Of a stretch of 64,000 bases of DNA, positions 9,001-18,181 are shown one piece after another. The DNA comes from CAZAMB01 sp964486335 (lineage in GTDB: Bacteria > Planctomycetota > Phycisphaerae > UBA1845): contig CAZAMB010000006.1 in NCBI GenBank assembly GCA_964486335.1, forward strand, positions 124,001-188,000. Reading direction: 5' to 3'. The notes beneath the pieces were generated by a model. It searched no databases and had not been told where the DNA came from. It saw only the letters and a list, made by a program, of their open reading frames with translations. The position numbers and the translations under genes are program-made. Within the stretch, counting starts at the first letter, position 1; each line of letters starts with the position of its first letter.

Positions 9001-12000
9001 CACCACGTTACCCGCCGCATCCACTTTGCCGCACTTCTTCTGGCACTTGTCGATCGGCGGAACCGGACCCGGACACGTCACTTGATTGCACTCCGTGCCC
9101 GCGGAATTCGGTGCGCAATCGGTGACCACCGGTTCGCAACGGCACTGATAGGGATTCGCAAAGCTCCCATCGCCGCTGAGCGTACACTGGCTGACCCCAT
9201 CCGGGCACGGATTGATGCAATGCGGCCCGGCAATGTCCATGACCAGTCGGCAGAAGTTCGGGTCCGTGCAATCGCAGTCAACCACGCCGCATGTGCCGAA
9301 GTTGTTCGGATCGCATCCGCCTTTGCTCGGCAAGCAGACTTCGTTCGCCGGCGTTCCGATTGGACAGGTGTCTTTACAGCCTGTCGGGCTCGTCGCGTCG
9401 CGCTCGCACTTCTGCTGCTCGCAGGCGTCATCCTGTCCGTTTCCGTTCCCGTCGCCCAGACAGGCCGCAACCGTGATTCCACCAAGCTGCTGGCACTTCG
9501 TCACCGAAACGTTGGGGGTACACCCACCCAGCGCAGCCGGAAGGCAGCAAGCCGGATAAGTGAAATGATTCGCCTGTACCAAATTGCCGACCGGCACTTC
9601 GCCCGGAACCGGATTCGGCGTGGCGTACAACGGAATGCATCCGCCGATGTGATAGTAGTTCTTTTGCGGCGGCATGCAGTCGATGATTTGACCGACGCGC
9701 ACCGGCGTGCGGTTGTACGCAAAGCTGCCGGGGCTCAGTTCAATTTCGAAGAACACATCGAAGAAACTGTCCGCCAGCGCCGGATTTGTCGGAAGTTCGG
9801 CCACGGCGCCGCGCGTCGCCGGCAATGGCTGATTGCTGCCCGAGAACGTGCCCGCACGCAGCGTCACACCACCGCCCGTCAGCGACATCGCCAGAATTTC
9901 CGTGTCGATCACGTCCTTGTGGTTGTCCAGCGGACGCAGACCCGGATAACTCGGAGAATCGTCGTAAGGCCCGCGCTTGCGAACCGTCACAGGACCGCCG
10001 GCGATGACATTCGTTTCGGCGACACAGTCAAACGTGGTGTCGATCCCAAGCACCGCTCCTGACGGGAGCGTGTCCTGACCAACCGAGTTCGGCTTATTGC
10101 AAATGCGGTTGTCGCAGTTGCGGCCGAGGCATCGGTTGCCTTGGCACACATCATTGCCCCCTGCCGTGCAATCCGCGTTCGACGCACAGTTTACACCCGA
10201 AACGGAGCAGACCCCGCCGCAATCGGTATCGACGAGACAGTTTTGCGCCGGAGTTCCCTCGCAATGCCCGGTGCAATCCGCATCGGTCAGGCAATTCTGG
10301 CCTGGAGCCAAGCGGCATTGACCCGTGCAATCTTGATCCGTGAGGCAGTTCACGCCGCCCAGCTTGCACACGCCGCCCACGGCCGGATCACCCGGCGGAC
10401 ACGGCGTTTGATCGATCCAGTGATCGCCGGGGCCACACTGCACACATGGTGGGGCGAAGCAGGCATCATCGATCCCATCCTGATTACCGTCACCGGCACA
10501 GGTCGCACCGGCTGGCAGAACAGTTCCACCCTGGCTGATACAAACCGTTAACGGCACATTCGGCAAGCACCCGCCCAACGGCCCGCAGCAGGCTACACCG
10601 CCGCCGCAATCGGGCACGCAGGGATCACAGCCCTGAAGCAATTCGTCTCCATCCAGCACGCCGTCGCCGTCCGTGTCGGGGTTATTGGGACTGCTGGCGA
10701 CCGCGCAAAGCGCAGACGGCTGGCAGCAATCGTTCAATTCAAACACGTCAGCGAGCCCATCGCCGTCGGAATCGTTGCAGTTGGTGCCGTCACCCATGTA
10801 CTGACCCTGACAGGCAAGCGCACCATCCGCGATCGTGCAGGAATGCGATGCGGGATCGCAGCATGCGCCGCGCGGGCAGACGAAGCAACGCTTGGTGCAA
10901 TGCTTGTGTCCGCCGGCCGGGTTGTCGTGGCAGGTTTCCGTGCAGCACTGCTCCAAAGTCGCCGGATTCTCCTGAACGCCCGGAACGAAATTCACTCCGC
11001 AAACTGGGGTTGGAAGAGATGTATTGTGGACCCATGCGCCCGGTCCCGTTACGGAAAACACGGTGGCCGGACTGCCTGTCAAACCCGTGTCAAGAACTCG
11101 GACGTTGGTCGGGTTTCCAACTTCAGTGAAAACGAATCTTGGCTGGACGGGGAATGTGGCATCAAATGTCCCGCCATTCGGATGCGTCTTGACCGCCGTC
11201 ATCTGCCCCGGCGGAACCGGCGTCGGCGAAAGGCCGACTTCAACATTCCACAACGACGTGCCGCCGGAAGCATCGGTAACCGTGATGGGGGCACAACTGG
11301 TCAAGCTAAGCTCAACAAGCTCAATCGGAATAGTTTCGGGAGGACCATCGAGGAGCATTGCCCCAGATCGGCGAACCACAGTGTCCGGCGACGTTGGCGA
11401 ACTGCCTTGGAAATAAATCCTTCCTTCGAAAGGCTCGGACCCGGGATTGAAGAAGTCAGCCGGAATCGGGTCGTTGCAGAAATCGAACTGGGTTTTGCCG
11501 CACTGCGTGAAGAAACAATCGTCACCCTTGGGAACGCACTGGCCGGTGGACGGGCAATGGGACACCACGGACCCGCCGGACGGAATGCACTGCCCCGGCG
11601 GCATCAGCATGCACTGACCGCTGGGCCGGCAGCATGGCTGAGGGTCAAGACCGTTTTGCATGCGAATCGTGCCCGTCGTGCTGCCGGAACGGCCGGCCAG
11701 CGGACCACCCGGAGAGCCGATGAAATCGATGCGATACGTAATGTCAAAAAAGCTGTCCACCGCCCAGTTGCTGCCCGGAGGACCCTGTCGGGTCAACGTC
11801 GTGTGACCCGGGCTGGGCATGCCCATTCCCGTACCTGCTGTAATTCTCAACAAATCAAAGTCCGGATCGCCGGGAGGCAACTGCCCCTGCATCATGAACA
11901 TGTCTGTGTCAAACGATTGAACGGGCCCAGTGCCTCGAGGGGCCGTGTCCGTGACGACCTGAACGTTCGTCATGTTGATGGTGCGGTTGAACCCGGCAAG

Positions 12001-12330
12001 CTCACCCGTCCCGACAACCTGCATCAGGACTTCTGAGTTGAACTGCTCGCGCTCACCGCCAAGCGGTCCGCCGGGGATCGTGACGACATTTCCAAAACGC
12101 GAATGCGCCGCCCCCAAAATGATCGTCGTGCCCGGAGGCAATCCGGCGATGATCATGTGAACGTCGTCCGGACTAAGATACCCACAATCGGGACCACCGA
12201 TCGGAGGCAGGTTGACCGTTCCTGACCCATTGTCCGGCAGGATGCACGGAGCAGCCGTTAGATTTGCCGGCGATATTGCAATCGCCAATGCCATCATTAC
12301 CGAAAACCCGAAAATCTGTCGAACCTTCAT
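6088..12330 (-). CDS. very large exported cysteine-rich modular protein (2080 aa)
   Basis: A secreted protein with a signal peptide (MKVRQIFGFSVMMALAIAIS...). I recognise the module style from planctomycete surface proteins but no enzymatic function. A roughly 220-residue module (conserved LSPDDVHMII near its start; QSFDTDMF, MPSPGHTTL and VDSFFDITYRIDF later) occurs three times, near the N terminus and at about residues 1120-1350 and 1540-1780, with diverged relatives between. Around them are cysteine-rich units (ACC...C...CC...GG), five tandem CLTDADCTGHC-like units, and thrombospondin-type-3-like calcium motifs (DTDGDGVLDGDE). The last 250 residues form a separate domain (FVSFSLASATAASGGGASEA...). 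The ATG at 12330 has GGGAGG nine bases upstream. The gene is monocistronic with a terminator-like hairpin beyond its stop. Adhesin, sheath or matrix protein are all possible. Confidence 0.88.
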   Translation of the reverse strand: MKVRQIFGFSVMMALAIAISPANLTAAPCILPDNGSGTVNLPPIGGPDCGYLSPDDVHMIIAGLPPGTTIILGAAHSRFGNVVTIPGGPLGGEREQFNSEVLMQVVGTGELAGFNRTINMTNVQVVTDTAPRGTGPVQSFDTDMFMMQGQLPPGDPDFDLLRITAGTGMGMPSPGHTTLTRQGPPGSNWAVDSFFDITYRIDFIGSPGGPLAGRSGSTTGTIRMQNGLDPQPCCRPSGQCMLMPPGQCIPSGGSVVSHCPSTGQCVPKGDDCFFTQCGKTQFDFCNDPIPADFFNPGSEPFEGRIYFQGSSPTSPDTVVRRSGAMLLDGPPETIPIELVELSLTSCAPITVTDASGGTSLWNVEVGLSPTPVPPGQMTAVKTHPNGGTFDATFPVQPRFVFTEVGNPTNVRVLDTGLTGSPATVFSVTGPGAWVHNTSLPTPVCGVNFVPGVQENPATLEQCCTETCHDNPAGGHKHCTKRCFVCPRGACCDPASHSCTIADGALACQGQYMGDGTNCNDSDGDGLADVFELNDCCQPSALCAVASSPNNPDTDGDGVLDGDELLQGCDPCVPDCGGGVACCGPLGGCLPNVPLTVCISQGGTVLPAGATCAGDGNQDGIDDACFAPPCVQCGPGDHWIDQTPCPPGDPAVGGVCKLGGVNCLTDQDCTGQCRLAPGQNCLTDADCTGHCEGTPAQNCLVDTDCGGVCSVSGVNCASNADCTAGGNDVCQGNRCLGRNCDNRICNKPNSVGQDTLPSGAVLGIDTTFDCVAETNVIAGGPVTVRKRGPYDDSPSYPGLRPLDNHKDVIDTEILAMSLTGGGVTLRAGTFSGSNQPLPATRGAVAELPTNPALADSFFDVFFEIELSPGSFAYNRTPVRVGQIIDCMPPQKNYYHIGGCIPLYATPNPVPGEVPVGNLVQANHFTYPACCLPAALGGCTPNVSVTKCQQLGGITVAACLGDGNGNGQDDACEQQKCERDATSPTGCKDTCPIGTPANEVCLPSKGGCDPNNFGTCGVVDCDCTDPNFCRLVMDIAGPHCINPCPDGVSQCTLSGDGSFANPYQCRCEPVVTDCAPNSAGTECNQVTCPGPVPPIDKCQKKCGKVDAAGNVVLTDCDCTGVDECHMETLSPGNVAGGPNGCIVPDNGGGTVTLPPAGCDYLSPDDVHMIIDGLPAGTTIELAPIHKDFICRGGTQGGVCSFPLGVDCEEPDGSGGNKECRDSTLQLQAQCVGTCSGGLSGWARTIQLPLSFETHTDPRTPGQPVQSFDTDMFRMFGQITGDPDFDLLRITAGSDFGLPSPGHTTLTQLPGGNWAVDSFFDITYRIDFVGRAGGPFGGMSGSTTGTIRMGTQAPFSCKGSCPIAGQTCNQTSVPQADGTKKICCDCSGGVDPTGACCTMGAAGTICTNTTQSQCQGTFLPGVTCSGITVPCCLPNGVCETMDETCCAAAGGISGLPGASCTGNEACCFQSGTCQNLDPFCCTAQGGTPLGAGTSCLGDNDGNGTDDVCERCIPNATGTGCNPVACPPVVGGATETCQKRCVNFNPATGLIRVTECDCRGTQECHLVALGLPNVAGGPNGCIVPDNGGGTVTLPPAGCDYLSPDDVHAIIDGLPAGTTIELAPIHKDFICRKNTGNPGVCSFPPGVDCEEPDGSGGNKECSESTLEFQAQCVGTCPGGLSGYNRTITIPQVSFETRTGPRTPGQPVQSFDTDMFRLQGQITGDPDFDLLRITAGTGFGMPSPGHTTLTRLPGGSYAVDSFFDITYRIDFVGRAGGPFGGMSGSTTGTIRMATNAPFKCVGGCPPKRVCVQRVKTNPDGTLDICCDCRPKKPIPDITGINKPRFVSFSLASATAASGGGASEAIRVRLVSLHHVNPPYTGGPSIPFTAFEGQVRWVGPPAAYVESASSGIRFVASKLQCNPYYRDWTTYSSCSSRAQLCAVDADCLPSGGTCTVPIDPLLHVTGSALTPSSVYEIEILSDTCMGTEATCPDFSEPLEMRTTRWGDVAAPFNPPDGSVQPAFSDIGVLVDKFKSVLGAPIKARALLIGVNLQGEIDLTPDFNFTHIAGCVDAFKGLPYPHTISSCP
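6970..7640 (-). repeat. internal duplication in the cysteine-rich protein gene, copy 1
   Basis: This segment (module 3 of the protein) matches 8287-8952 at nucleotide level with long identical stretches, for example CCGAACGGCCCGCCGGCGCG at both 7011 and 8331 and AAGTCCTTGTG further on. The offset is about 1315 bp. The similarity at DNA level implies a recent duplication or gene conversion. Confidence 0.8.
8287..8952 (-). repeat. internal duplication in the cysteine-rich protein gene, copy 2
   Basis: Partner of 6970-7640; it encodes module 2. The cysteine-rich linker between the two copies is not duplicated to the same degree. Confidence 0.8.
10170..10385 (-). repeat. tandem 19-residue Cys motif (about 57 bp period)
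   Basis: On the minus strand the protein reads consecutive units of the form NCLTDADCTGHC with four cysteines per turn, in about five copies: NCLTDQDC, NCLTDADC, NCLVDTDC, NCASNADC and a decayed end. The period is near 19 codons. The units resemble small disulfide-stapled repeats. Confidence 0.7.
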
Positions 12331-13081
12331 GGTTCCATCCTCCCAGTGAATCAACCCCAAATGTTCCCGTGGAAGCCCATTCCGATCTCAATTCGCCCTT
12401 GCGGGGATCGTCGAACGTGATTGCCGAGAATCCCGCGAATTCACCCATCCACCGAACGACTCGGCGGAACCAGTTGCAACCACTGCGCAGGGTACACAAA
12501 CAACGCACGCCCAAGCATGGAATCTCTTGATTCCATCCCTTGGGTCGTTCGCCAAGCCTGCTTCCCCAGCCAGCCCAATCATCACCATACCTGTCTCAAA
12601 GACATGAACTTTGCGAATTGTGGTTGCAAACGGTCGACTGCCGTCACAAACCATTCATTCACTTGTCATTCGAGTCCCCAACGCTCGCATACACGGCCCG
12701 CGCAACGATGAAGGATTTGCGTTTGCAGCCCGACCATGACAAAGACTCGAAAGTTCGCAAAGACCTGTTCGACCGGCGGGACTACCCCGACCAGCCAGCC
12801 CGATAAATGAACATCATAGCCAACACCTATCCCAATTGCAAGAAGAAACTTCGTTCTGGTTTGCCACCCCAATCTTTTGGCGATCGCAAAGCGAATTCGG
12901 CAGCGCCCCTTAACCGAACCCGCTAGCTGGGTTCGATCGGAGGTCGTGGGGTTCATTAGGCCCTCAGGTAGTAATTCCCAGAGTTTCATGCGTTCGCTGG
13001 GCCAATCAATGCGGCCAAGTCGATAAGTTTTAGGACGTTGGCACCTTAAGTCCGATGCATTGAATTGGGGGCGACAGCGCT
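12331..13081. other. 750-bp divergent intergenic region
   Basis: It separates the two giant exported-protein genes and should hold both promoters; I could not pick -35/-10 pairs with confidence. A perfect 7-bp inverted repeat lies at 12915-12935 (CGAACCC / GGGTTCG around GCTAGCT). A minus-strand reading frame at 12666-12956 has a plausible GAGGG ribosome-binding site and hydrophobic stretches but no recognisable homology, and I do not call it. Confidence 0.4.
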
Positions 13082-16000
13082 GTGCCCAAGACTCGAACCA
13101 ATAACACTGGATGGATGATCGCATCGATCGTTTTTCAAAACTGGGTAGTCGCTCAAATTGCGCCGCCAGAGATTGAACTGAAGCTTATATCTGGCGCGGA
13201 TGCACAAATCGGCGGACCAAGTTACGACTTTCGAATCGGGAAGTTTGAGATTCGTAACGATCAATTCGTCGTTTTTCTCAACGACGCGCTGGCCAATCTT
13301 TCCAACGAGCGCGGACAATACATGTACTTCAACACGCCGGATGGTCGGGTGTTCATTCATGCAGCGGCCACGGGCGTCACGGGTTCAAGCGGGTCGGGGA
13401 CACTTCTTTTCCATCCAGGCGTCGGCGGGCGCATTTCGTTTGCAAGCGGATCGTATCGCGTGACCGAAGCCGCGTTCGCGGCGCATCCGGTCGTCGGTGT
13501 GACGTGGTACGGGGCCGCGAAGTTCTGCAATTGGATGACGCTTCAACGGGGCATGCCCGCATCGGAACGAGTGTATGTCGAAGGGCCGAGTGCCGCGTCG
13601 TGGCACTCCGTGTCTTTCGACCCAGCCTCGCAGGGCACGAACCGCACCGGATTTCGACTTCCAATGGACGGCGGGGCGCTCACGGCATCGCCCTACAACG
13701 AGTGGTACAAAGCTGCTTCGCGCAAGAGCGGAACCAACGGATTCGGCGCCATCTACGGATTCGGACGCGCGACATTGACGAACGTGGACGCCAACTTTTT
13801 GTCGAGCACCGATCCGTTTGAAATCGGTCCGTCTCCGGTGGGGTACTTCAACGGAATCAACAAGCTCGCCAACAACACGACCCTGACGAAGGACACGGAA
13901 AACGACTATCGACTGTACGATCTTTGCGGCAACGTGGCCGAGTGGGTGCATGAGGTATCGGACGTTGGCGGGACGGCGACCGGCGCAACGCGCGGCGGAC
14001 ACTTCACCCACCCAGCCACGTTCGCGGCGCTGCGGACTGATGCGCGGGAGTCCGTTCCGGCGGCGTCGGCTTTGGCGTTCGTCGGCTTTCGCGTGGCGCA
14101 AAGCCTTTATCCACAAGCACTTCGATCGTCCCAGGATAACGAGGAGATTCGAGCAACAGGTTACTCCGGCGGGCCGTTTGACCGAAGCCGCTTCATCTTG
14201 CGATTGCGCAACGACGCGGCCTACGCGGCGGACGATGTGACCGTCACGATGAACGCAGGCTGGCTGAAACGGGAAGGCGATGCCCCGATTCGGGTTCCAG
14301 CGAGCGGTGGCGTGGATGTACCGCTCGTCCTGACCGACGCGGCTGGCGACTTGGGCGCGTCCCCCGTGCCGCCCGGCGCGATGGTGCTGGTTGCGGCTTC
14401 GGACATGCAGACCGGCGGACCGGCGCACGATTATTGGATCAGCATCACGGAGGTGACGAATGACCAGTTCGCCGCGTTTCTCAACGACGCGCGAGCGAAC
14501 AAGGAGAACGGTCGCGGAGCGTACTTGTATCACGACACGGATTCCGGAAGCGTCTACCTGCACGTGAGCGCGACCGGGGCGGAAGGGACGGCCGCGCCGT
14601 CGGCGGTGCTCGCCTCCCTGATGTACGACGCCGCCATCGGGCGCATCGTGTTTCGGAACAATCGCTATGAAGTCGAAACGGGATTCGGGACCCACCCCGT
14701 CGTAGGCGTCACGTGGTACGGAGCCGTGAAATACTGCAACTGGTTGACGCTATTCGCGGGGCTTCCGGAAAGCGTTCGAGCCTACGTCGAAGGGCCGACG
14801 ACGGCGGATTGGCGTCCGCTGAGCATTTCCAAATCCGATTGGGCGGTGCGGAGCCTGACAGACCCGGAGCGGAGGACATTGATCGATCGAACCGTCGGGT
14901 ACCGGCTGCCGATGGACGGCGAAACGGGAGGCGAGCATGCGTTCGGCGAGTGCTACAAGGCGGCCTCGGCGCGAAAGAACGACCTGGGCGTGATTGAATT
15001 TGGTGCGGCCTTCGGATTCGGTCGGGACGCATTGACGGCGTCGGACGCCAACTTCTTCGCAAGCGGCGACACCGCGATCGACGGTACGACCACCGAAGGG
15101 TTCTTCGACGGCGCCAACAAACTCGCGGACGGCCTGACCTTCACGGCAAAAAGCGGAAACGCCTACAACCTGGTCGATGCGTGCGGTAATGCGGCAGAAT
15201 GGACGCAGGAGTTTTTCACAACCAACGATCCGACGCTGCGTGCGACGCGGGGCGGGAGCTGGCTCGACTCGGAGGCCTCGTCGACGCTGACTACGACGGG
15301 TCGCGCGGGACTCGCGCCGGGATTGGCCAACGGATGGACCGGATTTCGAGTCGTGCGCGGAACGGGGCATATCGTGACGGTCACGGTGCGCGACAACATC
15401 TCAGAAACGACGTCCGCGCATCCGATCATCCTTGATCTTCGAGAACCGTTGAGCGTGTCGCCGGTGGAAGCATATGAAACGGATGGTGTGTATTGCGACG
15501 ACTTTTCGGGGCGTACCTTTGATTTCGTGATTACGAATGCCTCGCAGAGAAACACACCCTGGGCGGTCACGGTGTCCGGTGAAGGACAGTGGTTGCGCGT
15601 GCAGGGCCCGGGCAGTGGAGCGCTGACCGGCGACGTGCCTCCCAACGGCGGAACGGTGATGATTCGCGCGACGACGCTGACGGGAGCGAACCTACTGGCG
15701 GCGGGTGAGTACAAGGCGACGATCACGGTGCGCAACGTTCGAACAAACCGATCGAGCATGCGGGAAATTCGGCTGACGGTCGATCAACCGATCGACGTGG
15801 AGTTCGACGAGTCAAACCCGCCGGCGGAGTTTTCGGGCGTGTGGGGCGGGCCGTTCGAAACGCTGCCAACGCTGCGCTACTGGATGGGCAGGTCGCTCGA
15901 CGCGTCGCCGACCTGTCCGCCGGAGTACGACGTTCGCGCGGCCGACGATTGGCTGACGGTGGTTGCGATGGATCCGGACGTTCCGCTGGCGGGACCGCTG

Positions 16001-18076
16001 CCGAGCGTTTCGCTGCTTTGGCCTTTCGACGTATCCGTTAACAACAAGGCGAATCTACTTCCGGTGGGCGAGCACACCGGCCGCGTGCGGTTCAAATATG
16101 TTCATCCCTCGGTTCCGACGCCGGTGACGCCGATCGAAAAAACGATTCGCGTTTCCGTGCTCGATCCGATCCGCATCGAGGGCGACGCGGCCCCTTGGGA
16201 GATATGTTGTGAACTTGATCCGGGGGCGCTGCCGTCGCGGACGTTTCGACTGACAAATCTGCACCGTTCCTTCGCCGCGCCGGTTAGTGTCTCGGCCAGC
16301 GTCGAGTGGATCAACCTTGATTCGACCGCGCTGGTGATTCTGCCGGATGGATCGCACCAGGTGACAGCGACGCTCAAAGCGAGCGCTCCGCGGACGCACG
16401 GCTTGTACACCGCAACCATTCGGTTCACCGACGAACTGACGCAACACGTGCAAACGCGTCTTGTACGCCTTCGGATCATTGAGGCGCTGGTCGTGTCGCC
16501 GGCGACGGACTTCGAGGCCTCAAGCTTGGCGGATGGTCCCATCGATCCCGATACCGTCGTGTATACGCTATCCAACCCCGAAAGCGACGACGGCGAGGCG
16601 ATCCTATGGCGCGTGTCGGCGAATCAGGCGTGGGTGCGGGTCAACGGAAGTCCTGCGACATCGGGAACGCTGCTCGACGGCGCGTCGTTTGCCGTCGTCG
16701 TGTCCATCGATCCGACAACCGCGCCGACATTGCCGCAAGGGCAATCGTTCTCGACCCACGAGGCCGTAATCTCGTTCGACGACCTGGCTGGCGGAGAAAC
16801 GATCACACGGCGAGTGATCCTGACGCGAGTCGCCCCCCAGCTCGCGCTCGACGAGGTCGAGATTTCGGCCGCCGCCCGGCAGCCCAACGGACCGGCCTAC
16901 CCCTATCGGATGGGCCGAACCGACGTGTCCAACGCAGAGTTTGTCGTGTTCCTGAACGACGCGATGGTCAATCCCGGTAATCGCCGCGGGCGACACATGT
17001 TCTTCGAAACCACGACCGGCGATGTGTATGTTAATTCGGAAATGAACGGCGGGGTCGGCGCGGAGCGCGGCGAGCGGACGGTGAAAATGTTCTCACCGAC
17101 GGCGGCCGGTCAGATTGTGTTCGTCGGCGGAGCCTATGCAGTACGCATGTCGCTGACGGACTACTCGCGACACCCGGTCACAGGCGTAAGCTGGTTCGGT
17201 GCGGTGAAGTTCTGCAACTGGGCGTCGCTGGATCAGGGAATCGCCCCGTCGCGACTCTGCTACCTTGAGGACACCGACAAGAACCTGTCGGGCTGGCGGC
17301 CCGCGGCGATCGCGGCGACGGACTGGACGCAGCGAGACTTGAACGATTCCGAGCGGCTCGCGCTGGTCACGCAATATCGCGGCTATCGCCTGCCGATGGA
17401 CGACGGCTACAACAACGCGACGCCGACGACGGACGCGGCGGATGATTACAACGAATGGTATAAGGCCGCGGCATGGAATGACGCGACGCGCCAGAACATG
17501 GTGTTCGGATTCGGACGCAACGCCATCGCAGGCATGGACGCGAATTATCGGTGCAGCGGCGATCCGTTCGAGGGGGCGACGGATTGCAACGTCGGCGGAT
17601 CGACGCCAAGCGCCTACTACGACGGAACGGTCAAGAACGGCGGTTTCGTGACCCGCGGCAACGCCAACGGGTTCGCCCTCTTTGACATGACCGGCAACGT
17701 GCATCAATGGATGCAGGATCGGTACGCACCGCCGGCGAGTCTGGACCGGCGGTCGCTGCGCGGCGGGAGTTGGAACGAGGCCATCGGAGCGGCGGCGCTA
17801 CGGAACGCTTCTCGACCCATGTTCGCGCTGGCGGGCACCGTCAGTAGTCAAATCGGGTTTCGAGTGTCGAGGTCGGTGGAAACGGCCCGAGGGGATGCGA
17901 ATGCCGACGGTCGAGTCGACGCGGCGGACTGGGCGGCGCTGACGGCCTGTCATCTCGGACCGGCAGCGGTTCGCACTCAGGCATGTTTTGCATTTGACTT
18001 TGACGGCGATGGGCGTGTGGACCTTCGGGACGTGAGTCAGCTGCAACGGGCGATTTCGCCGGCGGGGTCCATGTGA
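13082..18076 (+). CDS. large exported protein: three FGE/SUMF1-like domains, four Ig/BACON-like domains, dockerin-like tail (1664 aa)
   Basis: Three formylglycine-generating-enzyme-like (FGE-sulfatase, C-type-lectin-like) domains lie at about residues 30-345, 445-760 and 1220-1600. Each shows HPVVGVTWYGAAKFCNW-like, YRLPMD, YNEWYKAA and GNVAEW-like motifs and a final RGG...GFRV block. Between the second and third are four beta-sandwich repeats of about 100 residues of BACON-like appearance. The C terminus has two EF-type calcium loops (DANADGRVDAADW, DFDGDGRVDLRDV) as in type I dockerins. The active-site cysteine pair of true FGEs, expected in the RGG...R block, is absent from all three domains, so sulfatase activation is unlikely and binding is more plausible. 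The start is GTG at 13082, with GGGGCG upstream; an ATG at 13115 is possible. The N-terminal hydrophobic stretch is short, so the signal peptide is uncertain. Confidence 0.86.
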   Translation: MPKTRTNNTGWMIASIVFQNWVVAQIAPPEIELKLISGADAQIGGPSYDFRIGKFEIRNDQFVVFLNDALANLSNERGQYMYFNTPDGRVFIHAAATGVTGSSGSGTLLFHPGVGGRISFASGSYRVTEAAFAAHPVVGVTWYGAAKFCNWMTLQRGMPASERVYVEGPSAASWHSVSFDPASQGTNRTGFRLPMDGGALTASPYNEWYKAASRKSGTNGFGAIYGFGRATLTNVDANFLSSTDPFEIGPSPVGYFNGINKLANNTTLTKDTENDYRLYDLCGNVAEWVHEVSDVGGTATGATRGGHFTHPATFAALRTDARESVPAASALAFVGFRVAQSLYPQALRSSQDNEEIRATGYSGGPFDRSRFILRLRNDAAYAADDVTVTMNAGWLKREGDAPIRVPASGGVDVPLVLTDAAGDLGASPVPPGAMVLVAASDMQTGGPAHDYWISITEVTNDQFAAFLNDARANKENGRGAYLYHDTDSGSVYLHVSATGAEGTAAPSAVLASLMYDAAIGRIVFRNNRYEVETGFGTHPVVGVTWYGAVKYCNWLTLFAGLPESVRAYVEGPTTADWRPLSISKSDWAVRSLTDPERRTLIDRTVGYRLPMDGETGGEHAFGECYKAASARKNDLGVIEFGAAFGFGRDALTASDANFFASGDTAIDGTTTEGFFDGANKLADGLTFTAKSGNAYNLVDACGNAAEWTQEFFTTNDPTLRATRGGSWLDSEASSTLTTTGRAGLAPGLANGWTGFRVVRGTGHIVTVTVRDNISETTSAHPIILDLREPLSVSPVEAYETDGVYCDDFSGRTFDFVITNASQRNTPWAVTVSGEGQWLRVQGPGSGALTGDVPPNGGTVMIRATTLTGANLLAAGEYKATITVRNVRTNRSSMREIRLTVDQPIDVEFDESNPPAEFSGVWGGPFETLPTLRYWMGRSLDASPTCPPEYDVRAADDWLTVVAMDPDVPLAGPLPSVSLLWPFDVSVNNKANLLPVGEHTGRVRFKYVHPSVPTPVTPIEKTIRVSVLDPIRIEGDAAPWEICCELDPGALPSRTFRLTNLHRSFAAPVSVSASVEWINLDSTALVILPDGSHQVTATLKASAPRTHGLYTATIRFTDELTQHVQTRLVRLRIIEALVVSPATDFEASSLADGPIDPDTVVYTLSNPESDDGEAILWRVSANQAWVRVNGSPATSGTLLDGASFAVVVSIDPTTAPTLPQGQSFSTHEAVISFDDLAGGETITRRVILTRVAPQLALDEVEISAAARQPNGPAYPYRMGRTDVSNAEFVVFLNDAMVNPGNRRGRHMFFETTTGDVYVNSEMNGGVGAERGERTVKMFSPTAAGQIVFVGGAYAVRMSLTDYSRHPVTGVSWFGAVKFCNWASLDQGIAPSRLCYLEDTDKNLSGWRPAAIAATDWTQRDLNDSERLALVTQYRGYRLPMDDGYNNATPTTDAADDYNEWYKAAAWNDATRQNMVFGFGRNAIAGMDANYRCSGDPFEGATDCNVGGSTPSAYYDGTVKNGGFVTRGNANGFALFDMTGNVHQWMQDRYAPPASLDRRSLRGGSWNEAIGAAALRNASRPMFALAGTVSSQIGFRVSRSVETARGDANADGRVDAADWAALTACHLGPAAVRTQACFAFDFDGDGRVDLRDVSQLQRAISPAGSM

Positions 18077-18181
18077 ATTCCCGTTGCGCCGCGATCAACA
18101 ACGGTTATGCGATGCGAGCGCATGAACGAATGACGGCACGGAACAGTTGAAAAGCCAAGAAAGGATGAACTTGCGGGCAGG

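Noticed and set aside
7111..10062. Long plus-strand reading frame (over 900 codons) opposite the cysteine-rich gene
   Set aside because: It is antisense to a gene with signal peptide, ribosome-binding site and repeated modules. Its product is Arg/Ala/His-rich with no motif, as expected from GC-rich antisense frames.
12666..12956. Minus-strand frame of 96 codons with GAGGG before its ATG and hydrophobic stretches
   Set aside because: No homology is recognised and it lies in a large divergent promoter region; there is not enough to call a gene, though a search would be cheap.
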